A stretch of 55,129 nucleotides of DNA, taken from assembly GCA_028718125.1 (NCBI GenBank), contig JAQUMN010000024.1, forward strand, positions 1-55,129, in the 5' to 3' direction. Within the stretch, counting starts at the first letter, position 1, and each line of letters opens with the position of its first letter. Both the position numbers and the translations under genes were made by a program. The notes under the pieces were generated by a model that saw only the letters and a list, made by a program, of their open reading frames with translations, was not told the origin of the DNA and ran no database searches. Positions 41,950-50,672 of this stretch are shown one piece after another. Origin of the DNA: Kiritimatiellia bacterium. GTDB lineage: Bacteria; Verrucomicrobiota; Kiritimatiellia; JAAZAB01.

Positions 41950-44061
41950 CTATTTGGATTCGGAATCAGCGGTATCAGGCGTTGCTTTGGCTGCAGGTTG
42001 AGCCTCTGGTTTGGCGGCGGGCTGGGCAGGCTGTGCCGGGGGCTTAGGCGCTTCGGTCTTCACCGCTGCCGCGGGTTTGGGAGTTTCTGTCTTGGCTGGC
42101 GTGGAGGGACGTTGCGTAGCGTATTGAATTTGATGCGCAATATCCTGGGCAGGATCCTTCAAGTCATCCGCTGTGCCATTTTGCCCGTCTTTTCCCATTT
42201 GTCCGAACATAATATAATCGACGAGGGACTCTGCCAATTTTACGTCCTTGGTATTCCGAATAATAAACCCCGAAAGCGCGTCCGTGGCCATCTGGAGGTC
42301 CTTTTCATTCATCGGGCACATTTCAAATGATCTGCGTAATGCTTGAAAAGCCTCGTCGGGTTGATCCAGATATATATAGATGGAAGAGCGTTTATTCCAG
42401 CCTGTCCAATTATTAGGCAAAGTGTCTAGTTTCGCCGTGAATAGAGCGTTTCGCCGTTCATCGTTAAGAGGCGGCGCATCTAACAGGGGGTTCTTCAAGT
42501 CGTCCGCTGTGCCGGATTTGCCGTCTTCGCCGACGACACCGTACTTCTGATATCTCAGGAAGTTATTAGCCCGACCAAGATTGCCGTCAATGGTCTTGAA
42601 AGCCATGGTTACCAGATCAATTGCGGCTGGCAGTGATTTATCCGAACAGGCATGCAGGAATACCCGCGCCTCCTGCAAAGCTTCCTGGTTTTTGCTTTGT
42701 TTTAAGAGCAATTTGACGATATCCGGCTGATATAGATCTACTGCCGCGCTGGCCGCATACTGCGTTGCAATCCTGTCTCGCAGAATCCAGACGGCGGAAT
42801 CCAGGCAGGGATTGGGGGAATCCACTTCTATCATTTTTTGCACAAGCGGTGAAGCCGGTAAGATCGGACAGTTGGTCAGGCATGAAAGCAAAACCGCGCC
42901 GGCTTGATCAGGATTTCCTTTTTTGACATAGACTTGGACAAGTTTTAAACATGCTTCACTCATTATGGGATTAGCCGGAATGGCCTTATAAAGTTCCGTT
43001 GCTTTCAGATAAGCCGCTTCCGCCGACGCCATGTTTTTTAACGTTGAAAAGCAGACATCACCCTGAGCAATCAGCATAGCCGCCTTTTCTGGGTCGGCTT
43101 CCGCGGGCAACGCCTTGATTTCTCGATCCCACATGGCAAGGGCGGCATCCGGGCGACTAATTTTTTCAACGTACAAGACAGACAGAGATTTGGCCATTGT
43201 CAGCACATTTGCAGGCAGCAATTTTGTACGGTTGTTTTCCAGGAAAGTATCAAGGACTTTAGCCGAGTTCGGATAGTCCTGAAGTCCCTGATAACTCCCG
43301 GATAATGCCGTCGCCAGCGTATAAAGCACCAAGGGCGATTTTTCAGTTTCCATCTGTTTGGCGCAAAATTCAATGGTCTTTTCGTTGGCTTTACCTTGCG
43401 TGAGGGTTGCCAGCATCAGGCTAACCATGCCATTCCGCTCCTTTTCGGCATTCGGTGGAAATTGATTCAACTCCCGGTCTAACATGACAAAAGCCTCGTT
43501 GGTCTGACTTGTTTTTGTAATATATAATGAGGAAAGGGTGGTGGCTGTTGCCAGCACATTGGCCGGTGTTGTCTGAGTTCGCTGCTTTTCCAGGAATTCG
43601 TTCAATACCCGGGCCGCATTGGAATAATCCTGGGCCATCTGATAAGCGCCAGCTAAACTTGTCGTGAGTGAATAGATCGTATCGGCGTCTTTTGTAGCAT
43701 TCAATCGCTGCAAGCATAATTGAATAAGATCCGTTGTATTGCTTCCGCGGGTATAAAGAGAAATCAACTGTATTGTCGCTGCCTGGGCGTCGGTCTCATT
43801 CTGCGATGTGGTTGCATTCTGAAGGTATTTCACCACGGCTTTTTTTACGGCGGCGGTAGCGTTCGAAGCCGCATATGAAGCCATGGCTTCTGTTGGAGTT
43901 TTGAATTGAAGAGCTTCAGCTTCTTTGCCGGATTCGTTTGCAGTCGCATCCTTTTTCGCCGTCTGAGCGTTGCCAAAGCCGGGCAGCATGACAAGCATCG
44001 CCATGGACAATAACCCGGCAATTATCATTTTCTGCTGTAGAATTGTTTTCTTGATGTTCAT
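41950..44061 (-). CDS. exported TPR-repeat protein, first gene of the envelope operon
   Basis: This 703-residue protein has a signal peptide (IIAGLLSMAMLVMLPGFGNA) and many helical TPR-like repeats. Two long units are nearly duplicated (AGAYQMAQDYSNAARVLNEF and SGSYQGLQDYPNSAKVLDTF). Two acidic loops follow, GEDGKSGTADDLKNP and GKDGQNGTADDLKDP, which resemble calcium-binding DxDG-type loops. The last ~50 residues are rich in Pro, Ala, Lys and Glu. A likely promoter lies at 44158-44186. It heads a leftward operon of TPR, repeat/TPR, sulfatase-fold, DUF1573, redox and phosphodiesterase-like genes, so it could organise the exported enzymes. Function unknown. Confidence 0.78.
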   Translation of the reverse strand: MNIKKTILQQKMIIAGLLSMAMLVMLPGFGNAQTAKKDATANESGKEAEALQFKTPTEAMASYAASNATAAVKKAVVKYLQNATTSQNETDAQAATIQLISLYTRGSNTTDLIQLCLQRLNATKDADTIYSLTTSLAGAYQMAQDYSNAARVLNEFLEKQRTQTTPANVLATATTLSSLYITKTSQTNEAFVMLDRELNQFPPNAEKERNGMVSLMLATLTQGKANEKTIEFCAKQMETEKSPLVLYTLATALSGSYQGLQDYPNSAKVLDTFLENNRTKLLPANVLTMAKSLSVLYVEKISRPDAALAMWDREIKALPAEADPEKAAMLIAQGDVCFSTLKNMASAEAAYLKATELYKAIPANPIMSEACLKLVQVYVKKGNPDQAGAVLLSCLTNCPILPASPLVQKMIEVDSPNPCLDSAVWILRDRIATQYAASAAVDLYQPDIVKLLLKQSKNQEALQEARVFLHACSDKSLPAAIDLVTMAFKTIDGNLGRANNFLRYQKYGVVGEDGKSGTADDLKNPLLDAPPLNDERRNALFTAKLDTLPNNWTGWNKRSSIYIYLDQPDEAFQALRRSFEMCPMNEKDLQMATDALSGFIIRNTKDVKLAESLVDYIMFGQMGKDGQNGTADDLKDPAQDIAHQIQYATQRPSTPAKTETPKPAAAVKTEAPKPPAQPAQPAAKPEAQPAAKATPDTADSESK

Positions 44062-44371
44062 TAATGTCTCCTGGTTGTTTTAAGATCAACGTAATTAGGC
44101 GTAACCACCATCGTCTTTAAGGGCAAATCCATTCGTTACGCACTTAAATGTGTCTGCTTTATAAACAGAAAAAGCAATCATTGCAACATAATAATTTCAA
44201 TAAATAAAACCACAGCCAAGAATTCGAAAAGCCAGTTATTATGCTACAGAATAAGATAGGCATGAAGTGTAATGACCTGCTTCCATTGCTCATAACCTGG
44301 CGTAAGGGTTGTCAGACGACATTTGAGCCATAATTCCGCCCACGCCCCCATTTGACATTCCGGCCATAGGT
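44062..44371. other. gap between the envelope operon and the prophage fragment
   Basis: The left part is AT-rich and carries the leftward promoter at 44158-44186. From about 44270 the composition shifts and the sequence leads into the terminase gene without a visible promoter. I see no attachment-site repeat at this boundary. Confidence 0.5.
44158..44186 (-). promoter_or_regulatory. putative sigma70-type promoter of the envelope operon
   Basis: On the minus strand TTGCAA (44186-44181) is followed after 17 bases by TATAAA (44163-44158), about 97 bases before the TPR start codon. Four and five of six bases match the consensus. Confidence 0.55.
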
Positions 44372-45658
44372 GTGATCACACTCACACCAAAGCAAACCAT
44401 AGCCTGGCAACAGCACCTTGAACGGCCGGAACTCCGCCGCCACCTTTTCTATGGCGGCGCACGTTCAGGAAAGACTGACGTTATCCTTGCCTGGCTCTGC
44501 GTTCAGGCCGCCACCTATCCCGGCGCGCGGATTCTCATGGCCCGGCGCACACGTATCGCGGCGGCTAAAAGCCTCTGGTCGGATAGTCTCGTCAAGATGC
44601 TCCGTGGCCGGCGCGACTTCAAACTGCTAGAAAGCGATCTCGAAATCCGGCACAGCAATGGCTCCTTGATCCGTGTGGATGGTTTCGATGACCAGGAGCG
44701 CGTTGATAAGATTCTCGGCACGGAATACCTGCACATCTTTTTCAACGAGGCCACGCAAATAAGCTGGCCCACAGTCCAGACGGTTCTATCCCGCCTGGCC
44801 CAGGTGGTCGAAGGTGCGCCATCCCATAAGGCGATTTTCGACTGTAATCCCAAGAGTCAACGCCATTGGCTTTACAAGGCCGGTATCCTGCACCAGAACC
44901 CCGAGACCGGCGAACCTTTACCGGACGCCGCTATCTGGTCGAACCAGCATTGGACCCCGCAAGATAATCCCTACCTAAGCAAGGACTTTCTCGCCACGTT
45001 GGAAGCCATGACCGGCACCCAGCGCCGCCGGATGCTGGATGGCGTCTGGTGCGAAGGCGAAGGGGCCGTTTATAGTGAGTTCGACGAAGACATCCACGTC
45101 CACAAGGGCCCCATGCCAGCCGGCTGGGAGCGGTGGGACAAGGTCCGCGGCATTGATTTCGGTTACACCAACCCCTTTGTATGCCTCTGGGGTGCGATAG
45201 ACCCTGATGGGCGGCTCTGGATTTACCGCGAACGCTATATCGCTCGGCAGACGGTCCAGGTCCATGCCAAGGCAATCAATGAGGCCGAGCCAAGGGGAAC
45301 CAGCTTCCGCTGGACCGTGGCCGATCATGACGCCGAGGATCGCGCCACCCTCCACGAAGCCGGGATCAGAACCCAACGCGCCAGCAAGAACGTCGAAAGC
45401 GGGATCAAGGCGGTTAAAGAGCGCTTGAAAATCCAACCGGATGGGAAGCCCCGTCTGATTGTGTGCGATTGCTGTCCGGAAACGATCAGCGAGTTTTTCG
45501 ACTACGCCTGGCAGCCCGCCGTTGACGGCCGCAACGCCAAGGAAGCCCCCATCAAAGACCGCGACCACGCCATGGACCCGATCCGTTACATGGTCATGAA
45601 ACTCGACCACGGCCGCAGCGGTTGGCTGGCGATTCCGGGCCACCTGCCGGTGAGGTGA
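44372..45658 (+). CDS. phage terminase large subunit (PBSX/T4-like ATPase-nuclease)
   Basis: The large terminase packages phage DNA into the capsid and cuts it. Walker A is GGARSGKT (residues 28-35), and Walker B is likely HIFFNEATQ. The RNase H-like nuclease begins at GIDFGYTNPF (catalytic Asp) with VADHDAEDR and the last acidic site in DHAMDPIRYMV. At 428 residues it is full length. The start is a GTG without a strong ribosome-binding site; the protein sequence MITLTPKQ fits the family's start. Its TGA overlaps an ATG (TGATG) that opens a following gene, which is cut off after 11 codons. This implies the terminase is the surviving end of a deleted packaging module. Confidence 0.88.
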   Translation: MITLTPKQTIAWQQHLERPELRRHLFYGGARSGKTDVILAWLCVQAATYPGARILMARRTRIAAAKSLWSDSLVKMLRGRRDFKLLESDLEIRHSNGSLIRVDGFDDQERVDKILGTEYLHIFFNEATQISWPTVQTVLSRLAQVVEGAPSHKAIFDCNPKSQRHWLYKAGILHQNPETGEPLPDAAIWSNQHWTPQDNPYLSKDFLATLEAMTGTQRRRMLDGVWCEGEGAVYSEFDEDIHVHKGPMPAGWERWDKVRGIDFGYTNPFVCLWGAIDPDGRLWIYRERYIARQTVQVHAKAINEAEPRGTSFRWTVADHDAEDRATLHEAGIRTQRASKNVESGIKAVKERLKIQPDGKPRLIVCDCCPETISEFFDYAWQPAVDGRNAKEAPIKDRDHAMDPIRYMVMKLDHGRSGWLAIPGHLPVR

Positions 45659-45693
45659 TGGCTGATTTATTGGGATGGATGATTTTCAGTTAA
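45658..45693 (+). pseudogene. truncated start of the gene after terminase (probably portal)
   Basis: ATG 45658 overlaps the terminase TGA, the usual coupling between terminase and portal genes. The frame reads MADLLGWMIFS then TAA, after which nothing portal-like follows. The truncation point therefore lies at about 45680-45695. Identification as portal rests on gene order only. Confidence 0.35.
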
Positions 45694-45772
45694 TGTCAAA
45701 TGTGATTCTCGATTCGCATTGCGTCCGTGCCGAGTGAATTGTATGGTCCATGCTCTTGTTAAGAACAATATA

Positions 45773-46684
45773 TCATCGACCGAGTCCATCCAGAAGCTGT
45801 TTGATCAGCCAGAACGAAAGTGGCGCAAAGACACTCGCCCCAAGAATTTCAGCAGGTCCCAGAATGAGCCATGAGGTGCTGCCTGTTTCCAACTTCTTCT
45901 TAATATTTCGATATTCCTCTCCAGAGAATCGCGCTGTCAACCTCATGAGTAGCATCTTTTTGCTTATCATATAGGGGATGTGGATCAATAGGACGCCGGA
46001 GGCAACCGATATCATTGTCAGCGTTTTAAGGGAGAAAGATGCCACGGCATCCGGGATAAGTGTATATGCCGAGCCGTAGGCTGAAAATGTCGCTAAGACT
46101 ATAATGCTGCTAAAATACGGGATTTTCCGGATTTCTCCAGCACGGTCGAAGTAATCAATCATTCTTTCTGTAGGTATGCTGTCCATATCTTCTTTATCGA
46201 ACAGCGAACGCAGCATCATCTTGTCCAGTTTCTTATCATCCGCCTTGTTCGCGATGTCTATCAACAGTTCCTTTGGCAAACTATCGCCAAGGATTAAGAA
46301 GGCCGTTTTTGAGAGAACGAAAAGACAAGCGGAGAGAAGCAGTAGGAGTGCATACTGAGCAAAGGCAATCAAGCATTCAGTCAAAGACCATCGCTGAAAG
46401 AAACCAATGATGCAGGCTGCGTAAAAGCCGATGAGAACGACGATGTTCAATGCGTACCGATGAGTGAAATCATAACGGGCTCGCAGAAGTTCATCTGCCA
46501 ACCCTTTATGAGACTCCATGCTGGTGGCGAGACGATACATTTGGTGCGCCGTGAGATATGTCATCCAATATCGTCCCAGTGTCAGGATTGACACTACGAC
46601 CACGGGATATACCATCCAGGAATACAGGCAACCGATCAGGATATAGACTGGCAATACGAGGGCGGCGGTGTAGGCGATAGACAA
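45773..46684 (-). CDS. multi-pass membrane protein of unknown function
   Basis: The 303-residue frame has four to six hydrophobic segments: AALVLPVYILIGCLYSW, VVVVSILTLGRYW, LNIVVLIGFYAACIIGFF, ALLLLLSACLFVLS, plus two in the C-terminal half (VASFSLKTLTMISVASGVLL and ILGASVFAPLSFWLI). The long charged loop in the middle (NKADDKKLDKMMLRSLFDKEDMDS) should be cytoplasmic. I recognise no family. It begins with TTG and no ribosome-binding site, exactly where the oppositely oriented phage gene lacks its own start, so its N-terminus may be truncated. It reads against all phage genes around it, like a cargo gene inserted in a prophage. AT content is higher than its neighbours. Confidence 0.55.
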   Translation of the reverse strand: MSIAYTAALVLPVYILIGCLYSWMVYPVVVVSILTLGRYWMTYLTAHQMYRLATSMESHKGLADELLRARYDFTHRYALNIVVLIGFYAACIIGFFQRWSLTECLIAFAQYALLLLLSACLFVLSKTAFLILGDSLPKELLIDIANKADDKKLDKMMLRSLFDKEDMDSIPTERMIDYFDRAGEIRKIPYFSSIIVLATFSAYGSAYTLIPDAVASFSLKTLTMISVASGVLLIHIPYMISKKMLLMRLTARFSGEEYRNIKKKLETGSTSWLILGPAEILGASVFAPLSFWLIKQLLDGLGR

Positions 46685-46757
46685 TGGAACATATCCGGCG
46701 CGGCCTACGGGTCACGTCGAGGTTGGCGACCACGCCAACGGGTGCCTGATCGCGACG

Positions 46758-47393
46758 ATGGAGTTTGCCTTGGAAGGCGGACAGAAGATCAGCAACACGT
46801 TCTGGTTGACGACCAAGGACGGAGCGGTCAACACGCGGGCGATTGAAACGATCAAGGAAGTGTTCGGCTGGGATGGAACGGACCCGTTTTGGCTGGAAGA
46901 TCATGCTTCCGAGCTGGTCGAAATCCCCGTGGAACTCGTGATCGAAAACGAGACGTTTACCGGTAACGACCAAAAGGAACACACGGTGCCGAAAGTGAAG
47001 TGGGTGAACCCGGTGGGGGGCGGATCGGGGGGCGCAAAGATCGCCAATGCAGACAGGAAGGCACTCCTGGCGAAATACGGCGCGAAGTTGCGCGCGGTGT
47101 CCGGCGGCACGCAGTCCCCGAAAAAGCAGGTCCCGCAGTCCGCGCCGCCGAAAGAGCCTGAACTGCAGCCGCCGGAATCGCCAAAGAAACCCGCACCTCC
47201 TTCAAGCATGAACGACTGCTGGAAGGCGATCACCGATGCGATGAAGGACTCGCCGCGCGCCGAGGTCGAGGCGAAGTGGTTTGAGATCATCAAGGCAGTC
47301 CACGGCGATAAGCCGCAGACGGAATACACCCCGGCCGATTGGGGAGAGGTAATGGCGAAGTTGCGGACGGCGTTCGACAACTTGCCGTTTTAA
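46758..47393 (+). CDS. phage early protein, probably single-stranded-DNA-binding-like, 5' truncated
   Basis: From ATG 46758 the product is 211 residues: MEFALEGGQKISNTFWL, NTRAIETIKEVFGWDG, then a VKWVNP block, a Pro/Lys linker (about 120-155) and a C-terminal helical domain. The frame is open further upstream to 46674 and reads NGTYPARPTGHVEVGDHANG, which looks like the true N-terminus of this kind of protein ('GxYPAxPTG'). That part has no start codon, so the gene has lost its beginning at about 46680. The pattern and position before a helicase suggest a DUF669-like DNA-binding protein; this is inference. Confidence 0.6.
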   Translation: MEFALEGGQKISNTFWLTTKDGAVNTRAIETIKEVFGWDGTDPFWLEDHASELVEIPVELVIENETFTGNDQKEHTVPKVKWVNPVGGGSGGAKIANADRKALLAKYGAKLRAVSGGTQSPKKQVPQSAPPKEPELQPPESPKKPAPPSSMNDCWKAITDAMKDSPRAEVEAKWFEIIKAVHGDKPQTEYTPADWGEVMAKLRTAFDNLPF

Positions 47394-47455
47394 TTCCCTG
47401 CCCAGGGGCCAGGGGCGCGGCTGGCAAAACAACGCGCACTGGAGCTGAAAATCTT

Positions 47456-48235
47456 ATGACGAGTGAAACTTCCTTGGCGATCATGTCCCGCGCATCTCAG
47501 ATGCTGGCGGAGGCCACCACAGTTCAGAAAGCCAAAGAGCTGAAGGATTTGGCGTTGACCGCTCAGGACTGGGCAAAACGCAAGGGTATGGGCGAGGCGG
47601 CGATTCAGCATTGCCGGTCGTATGCGCTGGAAGCCGAGCGGAAAATGGGCGAACTGCTGAAGGCGACGGAAAGGGCGAAAGGCGGCAGACCGGAAAAAAC
47701 CGGTTCCCGCAGGACACCGGTTTCGGTCGCGCCGACTCTTGTCGAGCTTGGGGTATCGAAAAAAGAAAGCTCCCTCGCGCAGAAGTTGGCGTCAATCCCA
47801 GAGGCAAAGTTCCGGGAAATCGTTTCCGGCGCAAAGACGATTGCTCAGGTGCGGAAGGAAGTCGCCGTATCCACCGCATTCGGCCCGCCGCCAGATCCGA
47901 ACGCAGTCGAAAAAGACCCGAATGGCAGGACGATTCCGGGCAAACTCCTGCCGCTCTGGATTCGCCGGAACGAGATGCAGGCCATCTGCACGCAGTTGAG
48001 CAAGATCCGGACAACTATTGCCGAGGCGGCTCACGGCAAAGACATGCTCTACGCTGAAATAAACCAGCAGCAGATCAAAGCCGCCCTGGACCAGGCTTAC
48101 ACCGCCATCAAGGCCACCATGCCGTATTGCCTCTGCCCATCCTGCCAGGGCGAAGGATGCCGGGCCTGCGCTCATCGCGGCCTGATTGGCAAGTTCCGGT
48201 ACGACATGGTCATCCCCAAGGAATTGAAACAATGA
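47456..48235 (+). CDS. phage protein with C-terminal zinc-knuckle-like motif
   Basis: ATG 47456 (259 residues) has a GGAG site about 11 bases upstream. The N-terminal half is helical, with repeated Ala-Lys-Glu (VQKAKELKDLALTAQDWAKR) and a segment VAPTLVELGVSKKESSLAQKLASI resembling phage helix-turn-helix/ParB-like proteins. The C-terminal part has CLCPSCQGEGCRACAHRG, a DnaJ-type CxxCxGxGC zinc motif. The TGA overlaps the next ATG (ATGA 48232-48235), so it is coupled to the helicase gene. It may be an accessory replication or regulatory protein. No specific function is assignable. Confidence 0.65.
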   Translation: MTSETSLAIMSRASQMLAEATTVQKAKELKDLALTAQDWAKRKGMGEAAIQHCRSYALEAERKMGELLKATERAKGGRPEKTGSRRTPVSVAPTLVELGVSKKESSLAQKLASIPEAKFREIVSGAKTIAQVRKEVAVSTAFGPPPDPNAVEKDPNGRTIPGKLLPLWIRRNEMQAICTQLSKIRTTIAEAAHGKDMLYAEINQQQIKAALDQAYTAIKATMPYCLCPSCQGEGCRACAHRGLIGKFRYDMVIPKELKQ

Positions 48236-49878
48236 TCCTGCGCCCGTATCAACATCAAGCTGTCTCTGCCGTCTGGCAGGCCTGGCAGGAAGACGACTCC
48301 ACTATGATCGTTCTCCCGACCGGCACCGGCAAGACCATCGTCATGGCCGAGCTGATCCGCCACTGCTTCCCGCGGCGGGTCATGTTCTTGGCGCATCGCG
48401 AGGAGATGATCTTCCAGGCACAGCAAAAGATTGAGCAAGTATCGGGATTCAAGACTGCCATCGAAATGGCAGACCTAAAAGCGGACTCCGGCGGCCTGTT
48501 CAGTGACCCGCAAGTGGTTATCAGCACGATCCAGACCCAGAACGCCGGCGGTGACGGCGGGGGCCGGATGGGAAAATTCCTGCCGGACGATTTCGGTTAC
48601 CTGTTCATCGACGAAAACCACCATGCCACTGCCAAGTCGTATCGCCGCGTGATTGACTACTATCGTCAGAACCCCCGGCTCAAGGTGCTCGGTGTAACCG
48701 CCACGCCGGACCGGGCCGACGAAGAGGCTCTGGGCCAGGTGTTCGATTCGGTGGCATTCGATTATGAGATCCTCGATGCCATTAACCAGGGCTGGCTGGT
48801 GCCCATCGAACAGCAGATGATCCACGTTGAAGGACTCGACTTTTCGCGGGTCCGCACCACCGCCGGCGACCTGAACGGCGCCGACTTGGCTAAGGTCATG
48901 GAATTCGAAGAGAATCTCCACGGGATTGCCGATCCGACAATTTCAATCTCCGGGAATCACCGCGCGCTTGTGTTTGCCGCCAGTGTGGCCCAGGCCGAAC
49001 GGCTGGCCGACATCCTGAACCGGCACAAAGCGGGTTCGGCGGCATGGGTTTGCGGGGCAACGGAAAAGATCGTTAGGCGGCAGATGCTTCAGGACTTCGC
49101 CGCCGGCCGGATTCAGTACGTTGTCAATGTCGGCTGTCTCACCGAAGGCTTTGACGATCCGGGCGTCGAACTGATCGTCATGGCGCGCCCCACTAAAAGC
49201 CGTTCGCTCTATGCCCAGATGGCCGGCCGTGCCACGCGCCCGCTTCCGGGCATCGTGGACGGCCTTTCCACCGACGACGAACGCAAGGCGGCCATCGCCG
49301 CCAGCGCCAAACCGTCATGCTTGATCGTGGACTTTGTCGGCAATTCCGGCCGCCATAAGCTCATGACATCCGCCGACATCCTGGGCGGCAATTCATCGGA
49401 AGCTGCTATCGCGCGCGCAATCGCACAGGCCAAGAAGTCCGGCAGACCGGTCCGGATGGACACGCTTCTCGAAGAGGAAGAAGAAAAGCTCAAACAGGAA
49501 CAAGAGAAACGCCGTCTCGAAGCCGCCGCCAGGAAAGCCCATTTAATCGCCAGCGCCAAATTCACTTCGCACAGCGTAAACCCCTTCGATGTCTTTGCTC
49601 TCACCCCGCGCAAAGAACGCGGATGGGACCATGGCAAGGCATTATCGGAGAAGCAAACAGCGGTCCTACTGAAGCAGGGGATTGATCCGGCTGGGATGCC
49701 ATATTCCCAGGCCAAGCAACTGCTCAATGAAATCTTCCGGCGCTGGGATGGTTCGCTGTGCTCATACAAACAAGCGAGGGTGCTGAAAAAATACGGGTTC
49801 GATCCGAACTTGTCGCGGGACGATGCTAAAAAGACGATTGACGAACTGGCGACCCATGGCTGGAGACGTGCGGGATGA
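48232..49878 (+). CDS. phage superfamily II DNA helicase
   Basis: This helicase unwinds DNA during phage replication. The ATG overlaps the preceding stop (548 residues). Motif I is LPTGTGKT (residues 28-35), motif Ia FLAHREEM, motif II FIDENHHA (DENH instead of DEAH), motif III VTATPDR, motif V LTEGFDDPGVE and motif VI QMAGRATRP. After the helicase core (about 400 residues) there is a coiled, highly charged segment (LEEEEEKLKQEQEKRRLEAA) and a C-terminal region (LSEKQTAVLLKQGIDP, SYKQARVLKKYGF) common in phage helicases. It overlaps the next gene by 4 nt. Confidence 0.9.
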   Translation: MILRPYQHQAVSAVWQAWQEDDSTMIVLPTGTGKTIVMAELIRHCFPRRVMFLAHREEMIFQAQQKIEQVSGFKTAIEMADLKADSGGLFSDPQVVISTIQTQNAGGDGGGRMGKFLPDDFGYLFIDENHHATAKSYRRVIDYYRQNPRLKVLGVTATPDRADEEALGQVFDSVAFDYEILDAINQGWLVPIEQQMIHVEGLDFSRVRTTAGDLNGADLAKVMEFEENLHGIADPTISISGNHRALVFAASVAQAERLADILNRHKAGSAAWVCGATEKIVRRQMLQDFAAGRIQYVVNVGCLTEGFDDPGVELIVMARPTKSRSLYAQMAGRATRPLPGIVDGLSTDDERKAAIAASAKPSCLIVDFVGNSGRHKLMTSADILGGNSSEAAIARAIAQAKKSGRPVRMDTLLEEEEEKLKQEQEKRRLEAAARKAHLIASAKFTSHSVNPFDVFALTPRKERGWDHGKALSEKQTAVLLKQGIDPAGMPYSQAKQLLNEIFRRWDGSLCSYKQARVLKKYGFDPNLSRDDAKKTIDELATHGWRRAG

Positions 49879-50672
49879 ATAATGAATGGCTCAGAGTCAG
49901 CCGGTATAATCCCTGCCGGATATGCCACAAGCCGGATTGGTGTGGCTATTCGGAGACCGCGGCCTGTTGCATGCGCGTTAAATCGGATAGCCCGGCCCGG
50001 AACGGGGGCTGGATTCATCGTCTCTCCGATCCAATCCCGGACTACCATCGCCCGCCTCCGCGCGACGACGTCTTGCGCCCATGTTTCTACACCTTGTGGC
50101 GCGTCTGGCGGGACAAGACCGATCCCGGCTTGCTCGATGAATATGCCAAGGCCCTCGTCGTATCCGAGCAGGTCCTGAACGATCTCGGCGCCGCATGGGC
50201 GCCGGAGCACGGCGCTTGGGCATTTCCCATGCGCGACAGTGCCGGAAAGATAGACGGCATCCGGCTCCGTGCCGATTCCGGCCGGAAGTGGGCCGTCACC
50301 GGCAGCCACCAGGGCGTTTTTATGTCGCTGACCTGGCCCAGCGCCACTGACATTGCGCTGATCTGCGAAGGCCCGACCGATACCGCCGCCGCCATGTCCA
50401 TCGGGTTTATGGCTATCGGCAGGCCTTCCTGCCTCGGGTGCGAGAGGCACATCTCAGACATCATCAAGCTCGTTGCGGTCCGCCGCGTCGTAATCGTGGC
50501 CGATAACGATGGGCCCGGCCTGGCCGGCGCCAACAAGCTGGCCGGCCAACTCAAGGTGCCGTGGAAGATCATCGTTCCGCCGACTAAGGACCTGCGCGCC
50601 TGGGTCCGTATGGGTGCCACCAAAGCGCTTGTCGAATGTGTGATCAACCAAATGTTGTGGAGGAACATCTGA
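49875..50672 (+). CDS. phage TOPRIM-domain primase-like protein
   Basis: This 265-residue protein has an N-terminal zinc motif (CRICHKPDWC, then CC at 31-32) and a C-terminal TOPRIM fold: the catalytic Glu in ICEGPTDTAAA and the DxD equivalent VADNDGPGLAGANKLA. In DNA primases the zinc ribbon recognises the template and TOPRIM binds metal for primer synthesis. The full RNA-polymerase domain of DnaG is missing between them, so it may act in a split or helper form with the adjacent helicase. It overlaps both neighbours (ATGA before, TGATG after), consistent with one replication operon. Confidence 0.82.
   Translation: MNNEWLRVSRYNPCRICHKPDWCGYSETAACCMRVKSDSPARNGGWIHRLSDPIPDYHRPPPRDDVLRPCFYTLWRVWRDKTDPGLLDEYAKALVVSEQVLNDLGAAWAPEHGAWAFPMRDSAGKIDGIRLRADSGRKWAVTGSHQGVFMSLTWPSATDIALICEGPTDTAAAMSIGFMAIGRPSCLGCERHISDIIKLVAVRRVVIVADNDGPGLAGANKLAGQLKVPWKIIVPPTKDLRAWVRMGATKALVECVINQMLWRNI

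Noticed and set aside
49209..50450. 413-residue minus-strand ORF opposite the helicase and primase genes
   Set aside because: Both + strand genes have intact motifs and coupled starts; the opposite frame is a GC-rich shadow.
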